Assembly: GCA_017439425.1 (NCBI GenBank)
Contig: JAFSJE010000004.1
Span: 1-64,000, forward strand
Length of the DNA: 64,000 bases
Direction of reading: 5' to 3'
DNA from: Oscillospiraceae bacterium
GTDB taxonomy: Bacteria > Bacillota > Clostridia > Oscillospirales > Oscillospiraceae
Made by a program: the position numbers and the translations under genes. The stretch's first letter is position 1. Every line of letters begins with the position of its first letter. Positions 48,366-57,067 of the stretch are shown here, piece by piece. The notes beneath the pieces are model-generated. The model searched no databases. It saw nothing but the letters and a program-made list of their open reading frames with translations, and was not told the origin of the DNA.

Positions 48366-51300
48366 ATGAAAAGAACCGGACTGTGGCGAGGACTTTCAAG
48401 CCTTATGTGCTTCATTCTCGCCCTCTCGATCATCGCCGGGAACGCTCTTGAAGCGAATGCCCAGCCGATCGACAATTTCCTCGGCACTCAGTCGGAAAAG
48501 GTAGTTTCCGATGGTGCTCTGTACGACAAGTTTGTTCCCTCCGCAGAGGTGCTCAACTCTGACGGAACCGGCAACAGCCACGCTCTTATCCAGAAGGCGA
48601 TCGACCTCAACCGCGAGCAGGCGTATGAGGGCAGCGTTCTTCTTAAGAACAACGGCGTTCTGCCTCTTGCCTCCGGCGCGAACGTAACCCTTCTCGGCAT
48701 TCGCAGCCACAAGCCCATCCTCGGCTCCGCCTTCGGCGTCAAGGTAAAGGGTGCTGTCATCAATCTCGAGCAGGCTCTTCGCGACAACCGCACCGACTTC
48801 GCTCACACGATGTCCGACTCCGCTTCTACCAACTGGCAGACCGGCGAGACCACCATTGCTCCCACCATGTCTGACTGGACCGGCGATGAGTTCGATTTCG
48901 AGGGTGCAGGCTACGGCGTAAACCCGACCATGATCGATATCTACGACAAGCTTCTCGCCACCTACCACCACGAGTACAACGAGGGCGCTGAGGAGGTCTT
49001 CGATCCCCGCGAGCCGAGCCTTGACGATATCGCAGGCGTTAACGCGAGCTACAAGGATTCCTTCAAGCAGTACGGCGACGCCGCCATCGTAGTCATCTCC
49101 CGCGCTTCCGGCGAGAGCCACGACTATCTCCCCGGCGGAGTTGTTCCGGGTCTCGGCATGGATGAGCCTCTCGCTCTTTCCAAGAACGAGCGCGACGCTA
49201 TCGCACTTGCTAAGGAAGCCTCCGATAAGGTCATCGTACTTATTAACTCTTCCACCTCCGTTGAGATCGCTGACCTCAAGAACGATCCCGACATCGACGC
49301 TATCCTCTGGATCGGCGCACCCGGCGCTTACGGTATGCTTGGCGTTGCCGACATCCTCTGCGGCAGAGTCAGCCCCTCCGGCGGTCTCTTTGATATCTTC
49401 GCAGCCCAGAATATGTCCGCTCCTGCTATGCAGAACATGGGCAACTACGGCTACACCAATGCTGCTGAGATGGTAACCCGCGGCGGCGGTATGTTCGGCG
49501 GACAGACCGGCCGTTACATCATGGAGGCTGAGGGCATCTATGTCGGCTACCGTTATTATGAGACCCGTTACTATGACACCGTAGTAGGCGAGGGCAACGC
49601 GGCCTCCACCGCCGGCACCTACGCTTCCACCGGCGCATGGAACTATGACGAAGAGGTTGCATATCCCTTCGGCTTCGGTCTCAGCTACACAACCTTCTCC
49701 TTCGAGTTTGAAGGCGAGCCTGAGTTCAAGGCAGTCAAGAATGACAACGGCTCCGTAACCGGCACCGCGACCTTCAACGTAAAGGTCACCAACACCGGCT
49801 CTGTTGCAGGCAAGACGCCTGTTCAGATCTACGGTTCCGCTCCTTACACCCGCGGCGGCCTTGAGAAGAGCGCAATCCAGCTCCTGGGCTATGAAAAGAG
49901 CAGCGTTCTTCAGCCCGGCGCAAGCGAGACTGTAAAGGTCGAGGTCGACCTCCAGTACATCGCTTCCTACGATTCCTCCCTCAACAACGGCGAGGGCGGC
50001 TACGTTCTCGATCCCGGTGCTTACTACTTCACCGCCGCTAACGGCTCTCACGAGGCTGTTCAGAACGTCCTCGAGAAGCAGGGCCACTCCGTCGGCGGCA
50101 ACGCAGGCATCGTTTGCGAGAAGAATATCGACGAGAGCTTCATCTCCCGCACTGCATTCTCCGTCGCAAAGACCGGCGAGAAGATAGTAAACCGGCTTCC
50201 TTATGCTGACTGGAACTACTTCCAGGATGGCGAGGTCACCTACCTCAGCCGCGCTGACTGGCAGGCAACCTGGCCTCACACCTATGAGCTTACCCTCAAG
50301 AATCAGGAGCTCATTGATCTCCTGAACGGCAAGTACTACACCATCAACACCACCGACGATACCTCCACCATCACCTGGGAAGAGGGCAACGGCACCAAGT
50401 TCTATGAGATGTGGGGCGTTGATTTTGACGATCCGAAGTGGGAAGAGCTTATCAACAATATGACTCTCGAAGAGGCACAGTACCTCGCAACCTACGGCGG
50501 ACCCTCCATCCCCGGCGCATCCACCATTGGCACTGTCGAGACCTACATGACTGAGAACGCAGGCAACGGCGTCGACGTCGGTCTTGCGGCCTCCAAGGAC
50601 TCCGATGCTCCCTGGAACATCCCCGAGTCTGACCCGAACGGCAACTGGCATCCCGAGGTATTCGGAAACAGCCCGCTTACCGCTTCCTCCTTCAACCCCG
50701 AGCTCTGCTACAAGCTTGGTGCGTTCGTCGGCGAGGAGTCCCTCTTCGTCGGTATCCCCATCCTCTGGGGCCCCGGTCTTAACACCCATCGTCATGCTTA
50801 CAACGGCCGTAACGGCGAGTACTACTCTGAGGATCCGATCCTCTCCGGCGTAACTGCCATGGAGTTTGCTGTCGGCGCTCTTCAGTACGGTCTGATCGCC
50901 GCTCCGAAGCACTACGCCTTCAACGACCAGGAGACCAACCGCTCCGGCGTTGCTCCCTACATGACTGAGCAGCGCGCCCGTGAGGTTGAACTCCGCGCCT
51001 ATCAGTACGCCTTCGAGGCGACTAAGTACGACACTCCCGAGTTCGATCAGGGTATGCGCGGCCTCATGGTCTCCTTCTCCAAGATCGGCCCTGTTGAGTG
51101 CACCGCCTCCGTCGGACTTATGACCAACATCCTCGCCAAGGAGTTCGGCTTCCGCGGCTACGCAGTAACCGATATCTACGACGATATGGACATCTACGGC
51201 GCAGTTCTCACCTCCGGTGTTACCTGCTACGATACCCGCGGTATGGCCGGCTTCTACACCCAGACCACCCTCGACGGCGGCCGCTTCGCCGGTCAGGTCG

Positions 51301-51560
51301 ACGGCTCTGAGATCAATGCCACCGTATTCAAGGGCGACGCCAACGCTCAGAACGCCATCAAGGCTTCTGTTCACAAGATCCTCTTCGCAATGAGCCAGTC
51401 CAACCTCATGAACCGCTACGACGCCTCCACGAGAGTCGTTAAGCTCCCCGTATTCTGGAGAACCGCATATCAGGCGACCGAGTGGGTCAGCGGCATCCTT
51501 ATGGTCGGCTTCGCAGCGCTCTACGTTATCGCCAAGATGAAGAAAAAGGAGGATAAGTAA
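48366..51560 (+). CDS. Membrane-anchored glycoside hydrolase family 3 protein with reversed domain order
   Basis: 1064 residues. A signal peptide (about 1-32) is followed by the GH3 C-terminal domain first (EGSVLLKNNGVLPLASG at ~90; ILWIGAPGAYGMLGVADIL; YPFGFGLSYTTF), a fibronectin-III-like domain (GKTPVQIYGSAPYTRGGLEK, GGYVLDPGAYYF), and then the GH3 TIM-barrel domain (ILWGPGLNTHRHAYNGRNGE, APKHYAFNDQET) with the probable nucleophile Asp936 in AVTDIYDDMDIYG. A C-terminal helix (about 1037-1058) and KMKKKEDK anchor it. Reversed GH3 enzymes are known from Ruminococcus/Butyrivibrio beta-glucosidases. Substrate unknown; probably a beta-glycoside hydrolase acting at the cell surface. GGGAGGATAACC precedes the ATG. 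Confidence 0.9.
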   Translation: MKRTGLWRGLSSLMCFILALSIIAGNALEANAQPIDNFLGTQSEKVVSDGALYDKFVPSAEVLNSDGTGNSHALIQKAIDLNREQAYEGSVLLKNNGVLPLASGANVTLLGIRSHKPILGSAFGVKVKGAVINLEQALRDNRTDFAHTMSDSASTNWQTGETTIAPTMSDWTGDEFDFEGAGYGVNPTMIDIYDKLLATYHHEYNEGAEEVFDPREPSLDDIAGVNASYKDSFKQYGDAAIVVISRASGESHDYLPGGVVPGLGMDEPLALSKNERDAIALAKEASDKVIVLINSSTSVEIADLKNDPDIDAILWIGAPGAYGMLGVADILCGRVSPSGGLFDIFAAQNMSAPAMQNMGNYGYTNAAEMVTRGGGMFGGQTGRYIMEAEGIYVGYRYYETRYYDTVVGEGNAASTAGTYASTGAWNYDEEVAYPFGFGLSYTTFSFEFEGEPEFKAVKNDNGSVTGTATFNVKVTNTGSVAGKTPVQIYGSAPYTRGGLEKSAIQLLGYEKSSVLQPGASETVKVEVDLQYIASYDSSLNNGEGGYVLDPGAYYFTAANGSHEAVQNVLEKQGHSVGGNAGIVCEKNIDESFISRTAFSVAKTGEKIVNRLPYADWNYFQDGEVTYLSRADWQATWPHTYELTLKNQELIDLLNGKYYTINTTDDTSTITWEEGNGTKFYEMWGVDFDDPKWEELINNMTLEEAQYLATYGGPSIPGASTIGTVETYMTENAGNGVDVGLAASKDSDAPWNIPESDPNGNWHPEVFGNSPLTASSFNPELCYKLGAFVGEESLFVGIPILWGPGLNTHRHAYNGRNGEYYSEDPILSGVTAMEFAVGALQYGLIAAPKHYAFNDQETNRSGVAPYMTEQRAREVELRAYQYAFEATKYDTPEFDQGMRGLMVSFSKIGPVECTASVGLMTNILAKEFGFRGYAVTDIYDDMDIYGAVLTSGVTCYDTRGMAGFYTQTTLDGGRFAGQVDGSEINATVFKGDANAQNAIKASVHKILFAMSQSNLMNRYDASTRVVKLPVFWRTAYQATEWVSGILMVGFAALYVIAKMKKKEDK

Positions 51561-51561
51561 G

Positions 51562-51993
51562 ATGCTTAAAAAGCTCAGTATCGGCGCCTATATTAACTGC
51601 GCCGCCGCAGTGTTCGGGCTTGTCGGAGTCATCGCGCTCATCGTCGGCTCCACAATCAACTCCGCCTATGCCTATAAAGATCTCGGCCTGCTCGTCTGCG
51701 CCGGCATCTGCGGTATAGTCCTCGTCCTCGCCGCTATCTGGTCTCAGACCAGATTCGGCAACCACGATTACATCAGCACCTTCGCCGCTATCGGCGCCAT
51801 AGCACTCTATATGTACGTTATCGGCGCTCAGATCTCCGACAGAATCCTCATGATCGCCGGACTCTTCTCCTATAACTCCCAGAACATGGTCGGCTGGAGC
51901 GTATTCTACGCAATGGTCGTATCCGCTGTGGGCTTTATCGGCGGCAGCGTGCTCGTGATCGTAGCCTCCTTCCTCAGAGGCGCAAAGAAGTAA
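51562..51993 (+). CDS. Small four-helix membrane protein downstream of the GH3 enzyme
   Basis: 143 residues with four hydrophobic segments (about 9-30, 42-60, 68-88, 112-136). One base separates it from the GH3 stop codon, and AAGGAGGATAAG lies inside the end of the GH3 gene, so the two are co-transcribed and probably work together. I do not recognise the family. A strong terminator follows. Confidence 0.8.
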   Translation: MLKKLSIGAYINCAAAVFGLVGVIALIVGSTINSAYAYKDLGLLVCAGICGIVLVLAAIWSQTRFGNHDYISTFAAIGAIALYMYVIGAQISDRILMIAGLFSYNSQNMVGWSVFYAMVVSAVGFIGGSVLVIVASFLRGAKK

Positions 51994-52020
51994 TAACCAT
52001 CATTTCTCCCTCCATATTAG

Positions 52021-52050
52021 AAAGAGCTCCCCGTAAAAAGGGAGCTCTTT
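52021..52050 (+). terminator. Terminator after the GH3 operon
   Basis: AAAGAGCTCCC (52021-52031) and GGGAGCTCTTT (52040-52050) form a perfect 11-bp stem with an A-rich loop. Confidence 0.85.
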
Positions 52051-52127
52051 CAGCTATATTATGCCGCTGTTTCGGGATTATGAGAAAAGTGAAAAAATCC
52101 ACTCACGGCAGAATAGACAATTATGCC

Positions 52128-52156
52128 TTGACTATGTCGCCGCTTGGGAATATAAT
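52128..52156 (+). promoter_or_regulatory. Near-consensus promoter of the NUDIX gene
   Basis: TTGACT (52128-52133) and TATAAT (52151-52156), 17-bp spacer. Transcription should start about 52162-52164, directly at the cluster of start codons of the NUDIX gene. Confidence 0.8.
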
Positions 52157-52172
52157 ACAAATGGTGATGAAA

Positions 52173-52607
52173 ATGTACGAAAATTTACCCCGCGAGGTAT
52201 CCGCCGGCGCCGCCTGCTGGAAAAGGTCGCCGGAGGGAATCAAATACCTTATTCTTTTGCAGGTCAAGAGCGGCCGCTGGTCTATGCCGAAGGGTCACAT
52301 GGAAAAGGGCGAGACCGAGCTTCAGACCGCAACGCGCGAAATCTATGAGGAGACCGGGCTCAGACCGAAAATCGACCCCGTGCTAATCGGCGACGTGTGC
52401 TATCCGACGCGCCACGGCACCCTTAAGGTCAACCACTTCTTCACCGCGGAGTGCGACGATTCGCCAATTACCGCGCAGAAGGAGGAGGTGCGCGAATATC
52501 GCTGGGAAACTAAGGAGGAGGCAATGAAGCTCCTTGACCCGAAGTACTACGGCGAGTTTGTTGAGAAGGCTGACAGATATATCAGAGAAAACCTACTTGA
52601 CAAGTAG
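52173..52607 (+). CDS. NUDIX hydrolase
   Basis: 144 residues from ATG 52173 (MYENLPREVSAGAAC); ATG 52161, GTG 52164 and ATG 52167 are in-frame alternatives. Start codons further upstream lie before the promoter and are rejected. The NUDIX box is complete: GHMEKGETELQTATREIYEETGL (quoted in parts: G-x5-E, REIYEETGL). The SAGAACWKR and GRWSMPKGH context resembles Ap4A-type or diadenosine polyphosphate hydrolases. GGTGAT overlaps the start cluster as a weak ribosome site. The 3' end carries the palindrome and -35 box of the next gene. Confidence 0.88.
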   Translation: MYENLPREVSAGAACWKRSPEGIKYLILLQVKSGRWSMPKGHMEKGETELQTATREIYEETGLRPKIDPVLIGDVCYPTRHGTLKVNHFFTAECDDSPITAQKEEVREYRWETKEEAMKLLDPKYYGEFVEKADRYIRENLLDK

Positions 52608-52624
52608 GAAATAGGGGTTATAAT
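52592..52624 (+). promoter_or_regulatory. Promoter with overlapping 17-bp palindromic operator in front of the ECF S component
   Basis: TTGACA (52597-52602) and TATAAT (52619-52624), 16-bp spacer. The -35 box is inside the perfect palindrome CCTACTTG-A-CAAGTAGG (52592-52608). The leader is only about 25 nt, too short for a riboswitch, so a protein repressor is more likely. Confidence 0.65.
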
Positions 52625-52655
52625 AGGCATAAACCCAAAAAAGGAAGTGAACCCC

Positions 52656-53213
52656 ATGGAAAAGAACAGCTCTAAAAGCACCTATAAGATAGTCGTGACC
52701 GGACTTATGGCGGCTATCGTGTTCGTCCTTACGCTATTTATTGAAATTCCGCTCTTCGGAAGCCGCGTGCATTTTGCAAATTCAATGTGCATTCTGTCGG
52801 GACTTCTGCTCGGCCCGGTGTACGGCGGTCTTGCCGCCGGTATCGGCTCGGGACTTTTCGACTTCATCTACGGCTACGGCGTTGATGAGGCGCTTATAAC
52901 CTTTGCTTCAAAGTTTGCTATGGCGGCTGTCGCCGCGCTCATAGCCGGCGGGGAAGCGCGCAGAAACCACGCCTCCGTCGTCGGCGGAGCGGTCATCGGC
53001 GCGTGGACTTACGTTGCGCTCTATATGCTCAAAACCTTTGTCTACCGCCACTTTGTCTACGGACTCACTATCGAGGCAACGTTCGTAATCATGGGCGAGA
53101 AGATCATCGCAAGCACGATAAACGCGATTTTTGCCATGACTGTCGCGCCTGTGCTGTATTTTGCACTCAAGCCGGTGCTTGAGAAGGCGAATCTATGGAA
53201 TAAGCTGAAATAA
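52656..53213 (+). CDS. ECF transporter S component (substrate-binding membrane subunit)
   Basis: 185 residues from ATG 52656, 9 bp after AAGGAA; GTG 52647 is an alternative. Five or six helices, with the typical VTGLMAAIVFVLTLFIEIP start, CILSGLLLGPVYGGLAAGIGSGLFDFIYGY and later ASTINAIFAMTVAPVLYFAL. These subunits capture a vitamin or similar small molecule and work with the shared EcfA/EcfT module, which is not in the window. The substrate cannot be told from sequence. Confidence 0.85.
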   Translation: MEKNSSKSTYKIVVTGLMAAIVFVLTLFIEIPLFGSRVHFANSMCILSGLLLGPVYGGLAAGIGSGLFDFIYGYGVDEALITFASKFAMAAVAALIAGGEARRNHASVVGGAVIGAWTYVALYMLKTFVYRHFVYGLTIEATFVIMGEKIIASTINAIFAMTVAPVLYFALKPVLEKANLWNKLK

Positions 53214-53225
53214 CCGCATATAACG

Positions 53226-53253
53226 AAAGCCACCCCAACGGGGTGGCTTTTTT
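53226..53253. terminator. Bidirectional terminator between the ECF S component and hypA
   Basis: AAAGCCACCCC (53226-53236) and GGGGTGGCTTT (53240-53250) form a perfect 11-bp stem; TTTTTT follows on the plus strand. Confidence 0.9.
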
Positions 53254-53258
53254 GCGTT

Positions 53259-53612
53259 CTATTCTTCGCCCTCGGCTTCGATTTCCTTTATGATGCACTC
53301 ATTACCGCGTACAAGCCAGGTTTCCTCGCTTCCGCACTTCGGGCATATCTTGCCGTACTGAACGGTGGGGTATTCCGACTTGCAGCTGTCGCACCACGTT
53401 ACCGCCGGTATCGTCTCGAGCCTCAGCTCGCTCTCTGCGAGGATAGGGTGGCGCAGTTTGAAGTAGTTCCACGCGTCGACGAAGAGGTCGGTCATAATTC
53501 CGCTGACCTCTCCGACCTGAAGCGTGACCGAACCAATTTTTGTGAGCTTTTCCTCCGCCGCAGTCTCGTCAAGCGTCTTGGCGAGATGCAGTACAATTCC
53601 CATCTCGTGCAT
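53259..53612 (-). CDS. hypA: HypA-type nickel/zinc metallochaperone
   Basis: 117 residues. The N-terminal MHE nickel motif and the zinc site WCDSCK...ICPKCGS (CxxC, 12 residues, CxxC) are intact. HypA delivers Ni to [NiFe]-hydrogenase precursors with HypB. Its ATG overlaps the stop of the large oxidoreductase gene (TAATG) and has no own ribosome site, so it depends on translational coupling. No hydrogenase subunits are in the window. Confidence 0.92.
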   Translation of the reverse strand: MHEMGIVLHLAKTLDETAAEEKLTKIGSVTLQVGEVSGIMTDLFVDAWNYFKLRHPILAESELRLETIPAVTWCDSCKSEYPTVQYGKICPKCGSEETWLVRGNECIIKEIEAEGEE

Positions 53613-56407
53613 TATTCGTACTTAGAGGTGTTGTTCTTCTTGAACGCGGTTCTGGCGATGCGCTTTACGGCGTAGCCGGCGACCACGGGGAGCTTATCCT
53701 CGCAGCGGATCATATTGGAGGCGTCCGGAAGATCGCGGCTGAGGTGGATCGCGTCGAACTCGCAGCGGGTGGTGCAGAGTCCGCAGCCGATGCAGCGGTT
53801 GACGTCGACTACGGTAGCGCCGCAGCCGAGGCAGCGAGCCGCCTCGATCTTGACCTGCTCCTCGGTGAGCGGGAGTCGGAGATCCTTGAAGGTTTCGGTT
53901 GCCTTGCCGGGCTTGTGACCGGGGATCTGGCGCTTTGCGTTGTCGAAGGACTCGACGACGATGTTATTCTTGTCAAGCTCGATGAACTCGCGCTTGTCGC
54001 GGGCGATGGTCTGGCTCTGACCGGGGTGTACGGAGCGGTGCATACTCTCAGCGCCCTTCTTGCCGTCCGCAATCGCGTCGATTGCGAAGCGCGCGCCGTG
54101 GCCGATGTCGCCGCCGACGAAAATGTCGCGCTCTGCGGTCTCAAAGGTGAGAGGATCGTGCTTAACTGTGCCGTTGGGGTTGAGCTCAACGGCGGTGCCC
54201 TTGAGGAGGTCGCCCCATACTGCGCTCTGACCGATAGCCTGGAGCACGTTCTCGCAATTCAGAGTGATGGTCTCATTCTCATCGTACTTCGGAGAGAAGC
54301 GGTGATTCTCGTCAAAGACGGAAACGCACTTCTTGAATACGATGCCGGTGACCTTGCCGCCCTCGGTGAGAACCTCCTTCGGGCCCCAGCCGTTCATGAC
54401 CTCAATGCCCTCGGCCTCAGCCTCCTCGACCTCGTCCTGAGCGGCGGGCATTTCCTTGCGGCTCTCAAGGCAGAGCATGGTGACCTTGCCGTTTGTGGCT
54501 CTCCTGGCGCTTCTTGCTACGTCAACTGCAACGTTTCCGCCGCCGACAACGACTACGTCGCCGCTAAGCTTCAAGGTCTCGTCCTGATTTATCTTATTGA
54601 GGAAGGCGATGCCGCTCATAACGCCCTCGGCATCCTCGCCGGGAACGCCTGCCTTGCGGCCGCCCTGCATTCCGATAGCTATGTAGAAGGCCTTGTAGCC
54701 CTCGTCGCGGAGAGACTGGATGGTGACGTCCTTGCCGACCTCAACGCCGCACTTGATTTCAACGCCCATCTCCTTGAGAACGGCGATTTCAGCGTCGATA
54801 ACGTCCTTTTCAAGGCGGAAGTTGGGAACTCCGAGAGTCAGCATACCGCCGGGACGAGCTTCCTTTTCAAATACTGTTACATCGTAGCCGCGGGTACGGA
54901 GATAATAGGCACAGCTGAGTCCGGCAGGGCCGGCGCCGATGACCGCCATCTTGTAATCCGGACCCCACATGCCGCCGTCGTCCTTTTCACAGATGGGAAT
55001 GTAGCGCTTGGAAGCTGTAAGCTCCTGAGCGGCGATGAACTTTTTGATCTCATCGATAGCAATGGGCTGGTCGATGGTGCCGCGGGTGCAGGCGTCCTCA
55101 CAGCGGCGGTTGCAGATTGCACCGCAGACGGCAGGGAAGGGGTTATCCTGCTTGATGAGCTTGAGAGCCTCCATATATCTGCCCTCAGCCGCCATCTTGA
55201 CATAGCCCTGAACTGCAAGGTGAGCCGGGCAGGCGGTCTTGCAGGGCGCGGTGCCTGTTTCGTAGCAGTTTATCTTCGCGTCCTCGCGGTAGTTGACGTT
55301 CCAGTTGTCGGCAGTCCACTTCTCGTTATCGGGGAGAAGGGTTTTCGGATACTTGACCTCGCCCTGCTTGGTGCAGAGCTTCTGACCGAGCTTCGCCGCG
55401 CCGACGGGGCAGACCTCAACGCACTTTCCACAGGCTACGCACTTGGATTTTTCAACATGCGCGCGATATGCGGAGCGGGACATATTCGGAGTGTTGTAGA
55501 GCTGGCTCGTTCTGAGGGCGTTGCAGACGCCGGGGGCGCAGTTGCAGATCGCAACGATCTTGTTCTCACCGTCGATATTTGTGACCTGATGTACAAAGCC
55601 GTGGCGCTCGGCTCGCTCGAGAACCTCCAGAACCTCATCGTAGGTGAGGTATCTGCCCATGCCGCGGTTAACGCAGTACTCAGCCATATCGCCGACGCCG
55701 ATGCAGAACTCGCCGTTTATTTCGCCGCTTCCCTCACCGCGCATCTGCTGCTGCTTGCGGCAGGTGCACTGACCGACGGAATATTTATCGTACTTATTGA
55801 GCCAGTGGGAGATATGCTCAACCGATGCGGACTGGTTCTCGTGCTCGATCGCCTTCTCAACGGGAATGACGTGCATTCCGACTCCGGCGCCGCCGAGCGG
55901 GATCATCGGAGTGACATTCTCGAGCGGCATCTGTGTCATAAGGTTAAAGAAAGTGGCAAGCTTCGGGTGCTGAGCCGTCAGCTCATCGTTCATCATCATG
56001 AACTCGGCAGAACCGGGAACGAAGATAGGCACATTGTACTGCATATGCTTGTCCGGAGTTTCGCGTGTAGTTTCGATTACGCCGACCCAGACGAGGTGGT
56101 CGACCATCTTCTTGCACTCGTCAAGGGGCATATCGTTCATCTTTGCGATTTCCTCGATATCGTAGGGCACACGGGTCTTTTTGAAGCTCAGAAGAAGCTT
56201 CGCCTCCTCCTTTGTAAGCACCTCGTCGAGCGCCCAGTACTCGGGATCGTCGGTCCTCATGCTCCTTGTGTACTTAACGAGATAGCGGTCGGTGATCATC
56301 GTGCCGAGCTTGAGGATAAGCTCCTCCTTCTCCTTGTCGGGCGCGACGTAATTCGGATCCTGAACGAAATCTCGCTCATTCACCATGCGGTTTTTCTGCT
56401 GTTTCAT
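53612..56407 (-). CDS. Large FAD- and Fe-S-containing NAD(P)H oxidoreductase (GltD-like)
   Basis: 931 residues. N-terminal region of ~310 residues with CTCRKQQQ and a winged-helix-like start; a ferredoxin motif CVACGKCVEVCP (~325); GltD-type Fe-S domain (CKTACPAHLAVQGYV, CGAICNRRCEDACTRG); FAD site AVIGAGPAGLSCAYYL (~490-505); NAD(P) site VVGGGNVAVDVARSARR (~620); C-terminal CLGCGA...CIGCGLCTTRCEFDAI clusters. It probably passes electrons between NAD(P)H and a ferredoxin or other partner. Clustered with hypA and two hypB genes, which ties it to hydrogenase or Ni metabolism by context only. GGAGGAAGAATTAA precedes the ATG. Confidence 0.88.
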   Translation of the reverse strand: MKQQKNRMVNERDFVQDPNYVAPDKEKEELILKLGTMITDRYLVKYTRSMRTDDPEYWALDEVLTKEEAKLLLSFKKTRVPYDIEEIAKMNDMPLDECKKMVDHLVWVGVIETTRETPDKHMQYNVPIFVPGSAEFMMMNDELTAQHPKLATFFNLMTQMPLENVTPMIPLGGAGVGMHVIPVEKAIEHENQSASVEHISHWLNKYDKYSVGQCTCRKQQQMRGEGSGEINGEFCIGVGDMAEYCVNRGMGRYLTYDEVLEVLERAERHGFVHQVTNIDGENKIVAICNCAPGVCNALRTSQLYNTPNMSRSAYRAHVEKSKCVACGKCVEVCPVGAAKLGQKLCTKQGEVKYPKTLLPDNEKWTADNWNVNYREDAKINCYETGTAPCKTACPAHLAVQGYVKMAAEGRYMEALKLIKQDNPFPAVCGAICNRRCEDACTRGTIDQPIAIDEIKKFIAAQELTASKRYIPICEKDDGGMWGPDYKMAVIGAGPAGLSCAYYLRTRGYDVTVFEKEARPGGMLTLGVPNFRLEKDVIDAEIAVLKEMGVEIKCGVEVGKDVTIQSLRDEGYKAFYIAIGMQGGRKAGVPGEDAEGVMSGIAFLNKINQDETLKLSGDVVVVGGGNVAVDVARSARRATNGKVTMLCLESRKEMPAAQDEVEEAEAEGIEVMNGWGPKEVLTEGGKVTGIVFKKCVSVFDENHRFSPKYDENETITLNCENVLQAIGQSAVWGDLLKGTAVELNPNGTVKHDPLTFETAERDIFVGGDIGHGARFAIDAIADGKKGAESMHRSVHPGQSQTIARDKREFIELDKNNIVVESFDNAKRQIPGHKPGKATETFKDLRLPLTEEQVKIEAARCLGCGATVVDVNRCIGCGLCTTRCEFDAIHLSRDLPDASNMIRCEDKLPVVAGYAVKRIARTAFKKNNTSKYE

Positions 56408-57067
56408 TTAATTCTTCCTCCAATCGGCAAGCCTCTCTCTCAGCCAGTTTTCAAGTTCTTCCATTCCTTTACCGGTTTTTGCGCTTACGGGGAATATTTT
56501 TATCGCGGGGTTTAGCTTTTTTGCTCTCTCAGAGCATTTTTCAACTGAAAAGTCAAAATAAGGGAGCGCGTCGAGCTTTGATATAACGAGCGCCGCGCTC
56601 TCCTTGAACATAAGTGGATATTTGAGGGGCTTATCGTCGCCCTCCGGAACGGATAGTATCATCATATTCAGCCCGGCGCCGGTATCGTATTCGGCAGGGC
56701 AGATGAGATTTCCCACGTTTTCAAGGAAAATAAGGTCGCCCTCGTCGCCCTCAAGGGCGTCAAGCGCCGCCTCCGTCATACCGGCGTCCATGTGGCACAT
56801 TCCACCGGTGTGCGCCTGGATACTCTTCGCGCCGAGCGCGGCGATTCTCTCCGCGTCCACCGTGGCGTCAATATCCGCCTCCATAACGCCGATGCGCTCA
56901 TCGCGCATATCAGTGATTATTCTGCTGAGGAGCGTGGTTTTGCCGGCTCCTGGGCTCGACATAAGATTTATAAGAAGAGCGCCGCTCTTTTTCATCCGTG
57001 CTCTGACTCTTGCGGCGTCGCGGTCGTTCGACTCCGTTACCGTTGCGTTGAGGCTTATAACCTTCAT
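56408..57067 (-). CDS. hypB: HypB-like GTPase, copy 1 (SKLD variant)
   Basis: 219 residues. Walker A SSPGAGKTTLL, metal-binding TGGMCHMD, LIFLENVGNLICPAEYD and SVPEGDDKPLKYP are HypB hallmarks. The guanine-specificity motif reads SKLD rather than NKxD. There is no His-rich N-terminus for nickel storage. HypB hydrolyses GTP while loading Ni into hydrogenase. AAGGAGGCGCGGAGA precedes the ATG, which overlaps the stop of copy 2 by 4 bp. Confidence 0.92.
   Translation of the reverse strand: MKVISLNATVTESNDRDAARVRARMKKSGALLINLMSSPGAGKTTLLSRIITDMRDERIGVMEADIDATVDAERIAALGAKSIQAHTGGMCHMDAGMTEAALDALEGDEGDLIFLENVGNLICPAEYDTGAGLNMMILSVPEGDDKPLKYPLMFKESAALVISKLDALPYFDFSVEKCSERAKKLNPAIKIFPVSAKTGKGMEELENWLRERLADWRKN

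Noticed and set aside
52603..52655. Riboswitch controlling the ECF S-component gene
   Set aside because: The -10 box leaves a leader of only about 25 nt, too short for a known vitamin riboswitch.
53744..56515. Very long open frame (over 900 codons) on the plus strand opposite the Fe-S/FAD oxidoreductase
   Set aside because: It is antisense to a clearly conserved gene and has low-complexity, Leu/Val/Ala/Asp-rich composition; strong codon bias on one strand keeps the other open. The same holds for the long antisense frames at 48396-51374, 62195-63892, 6456-8252, 11514-13004 and 40546-42105.
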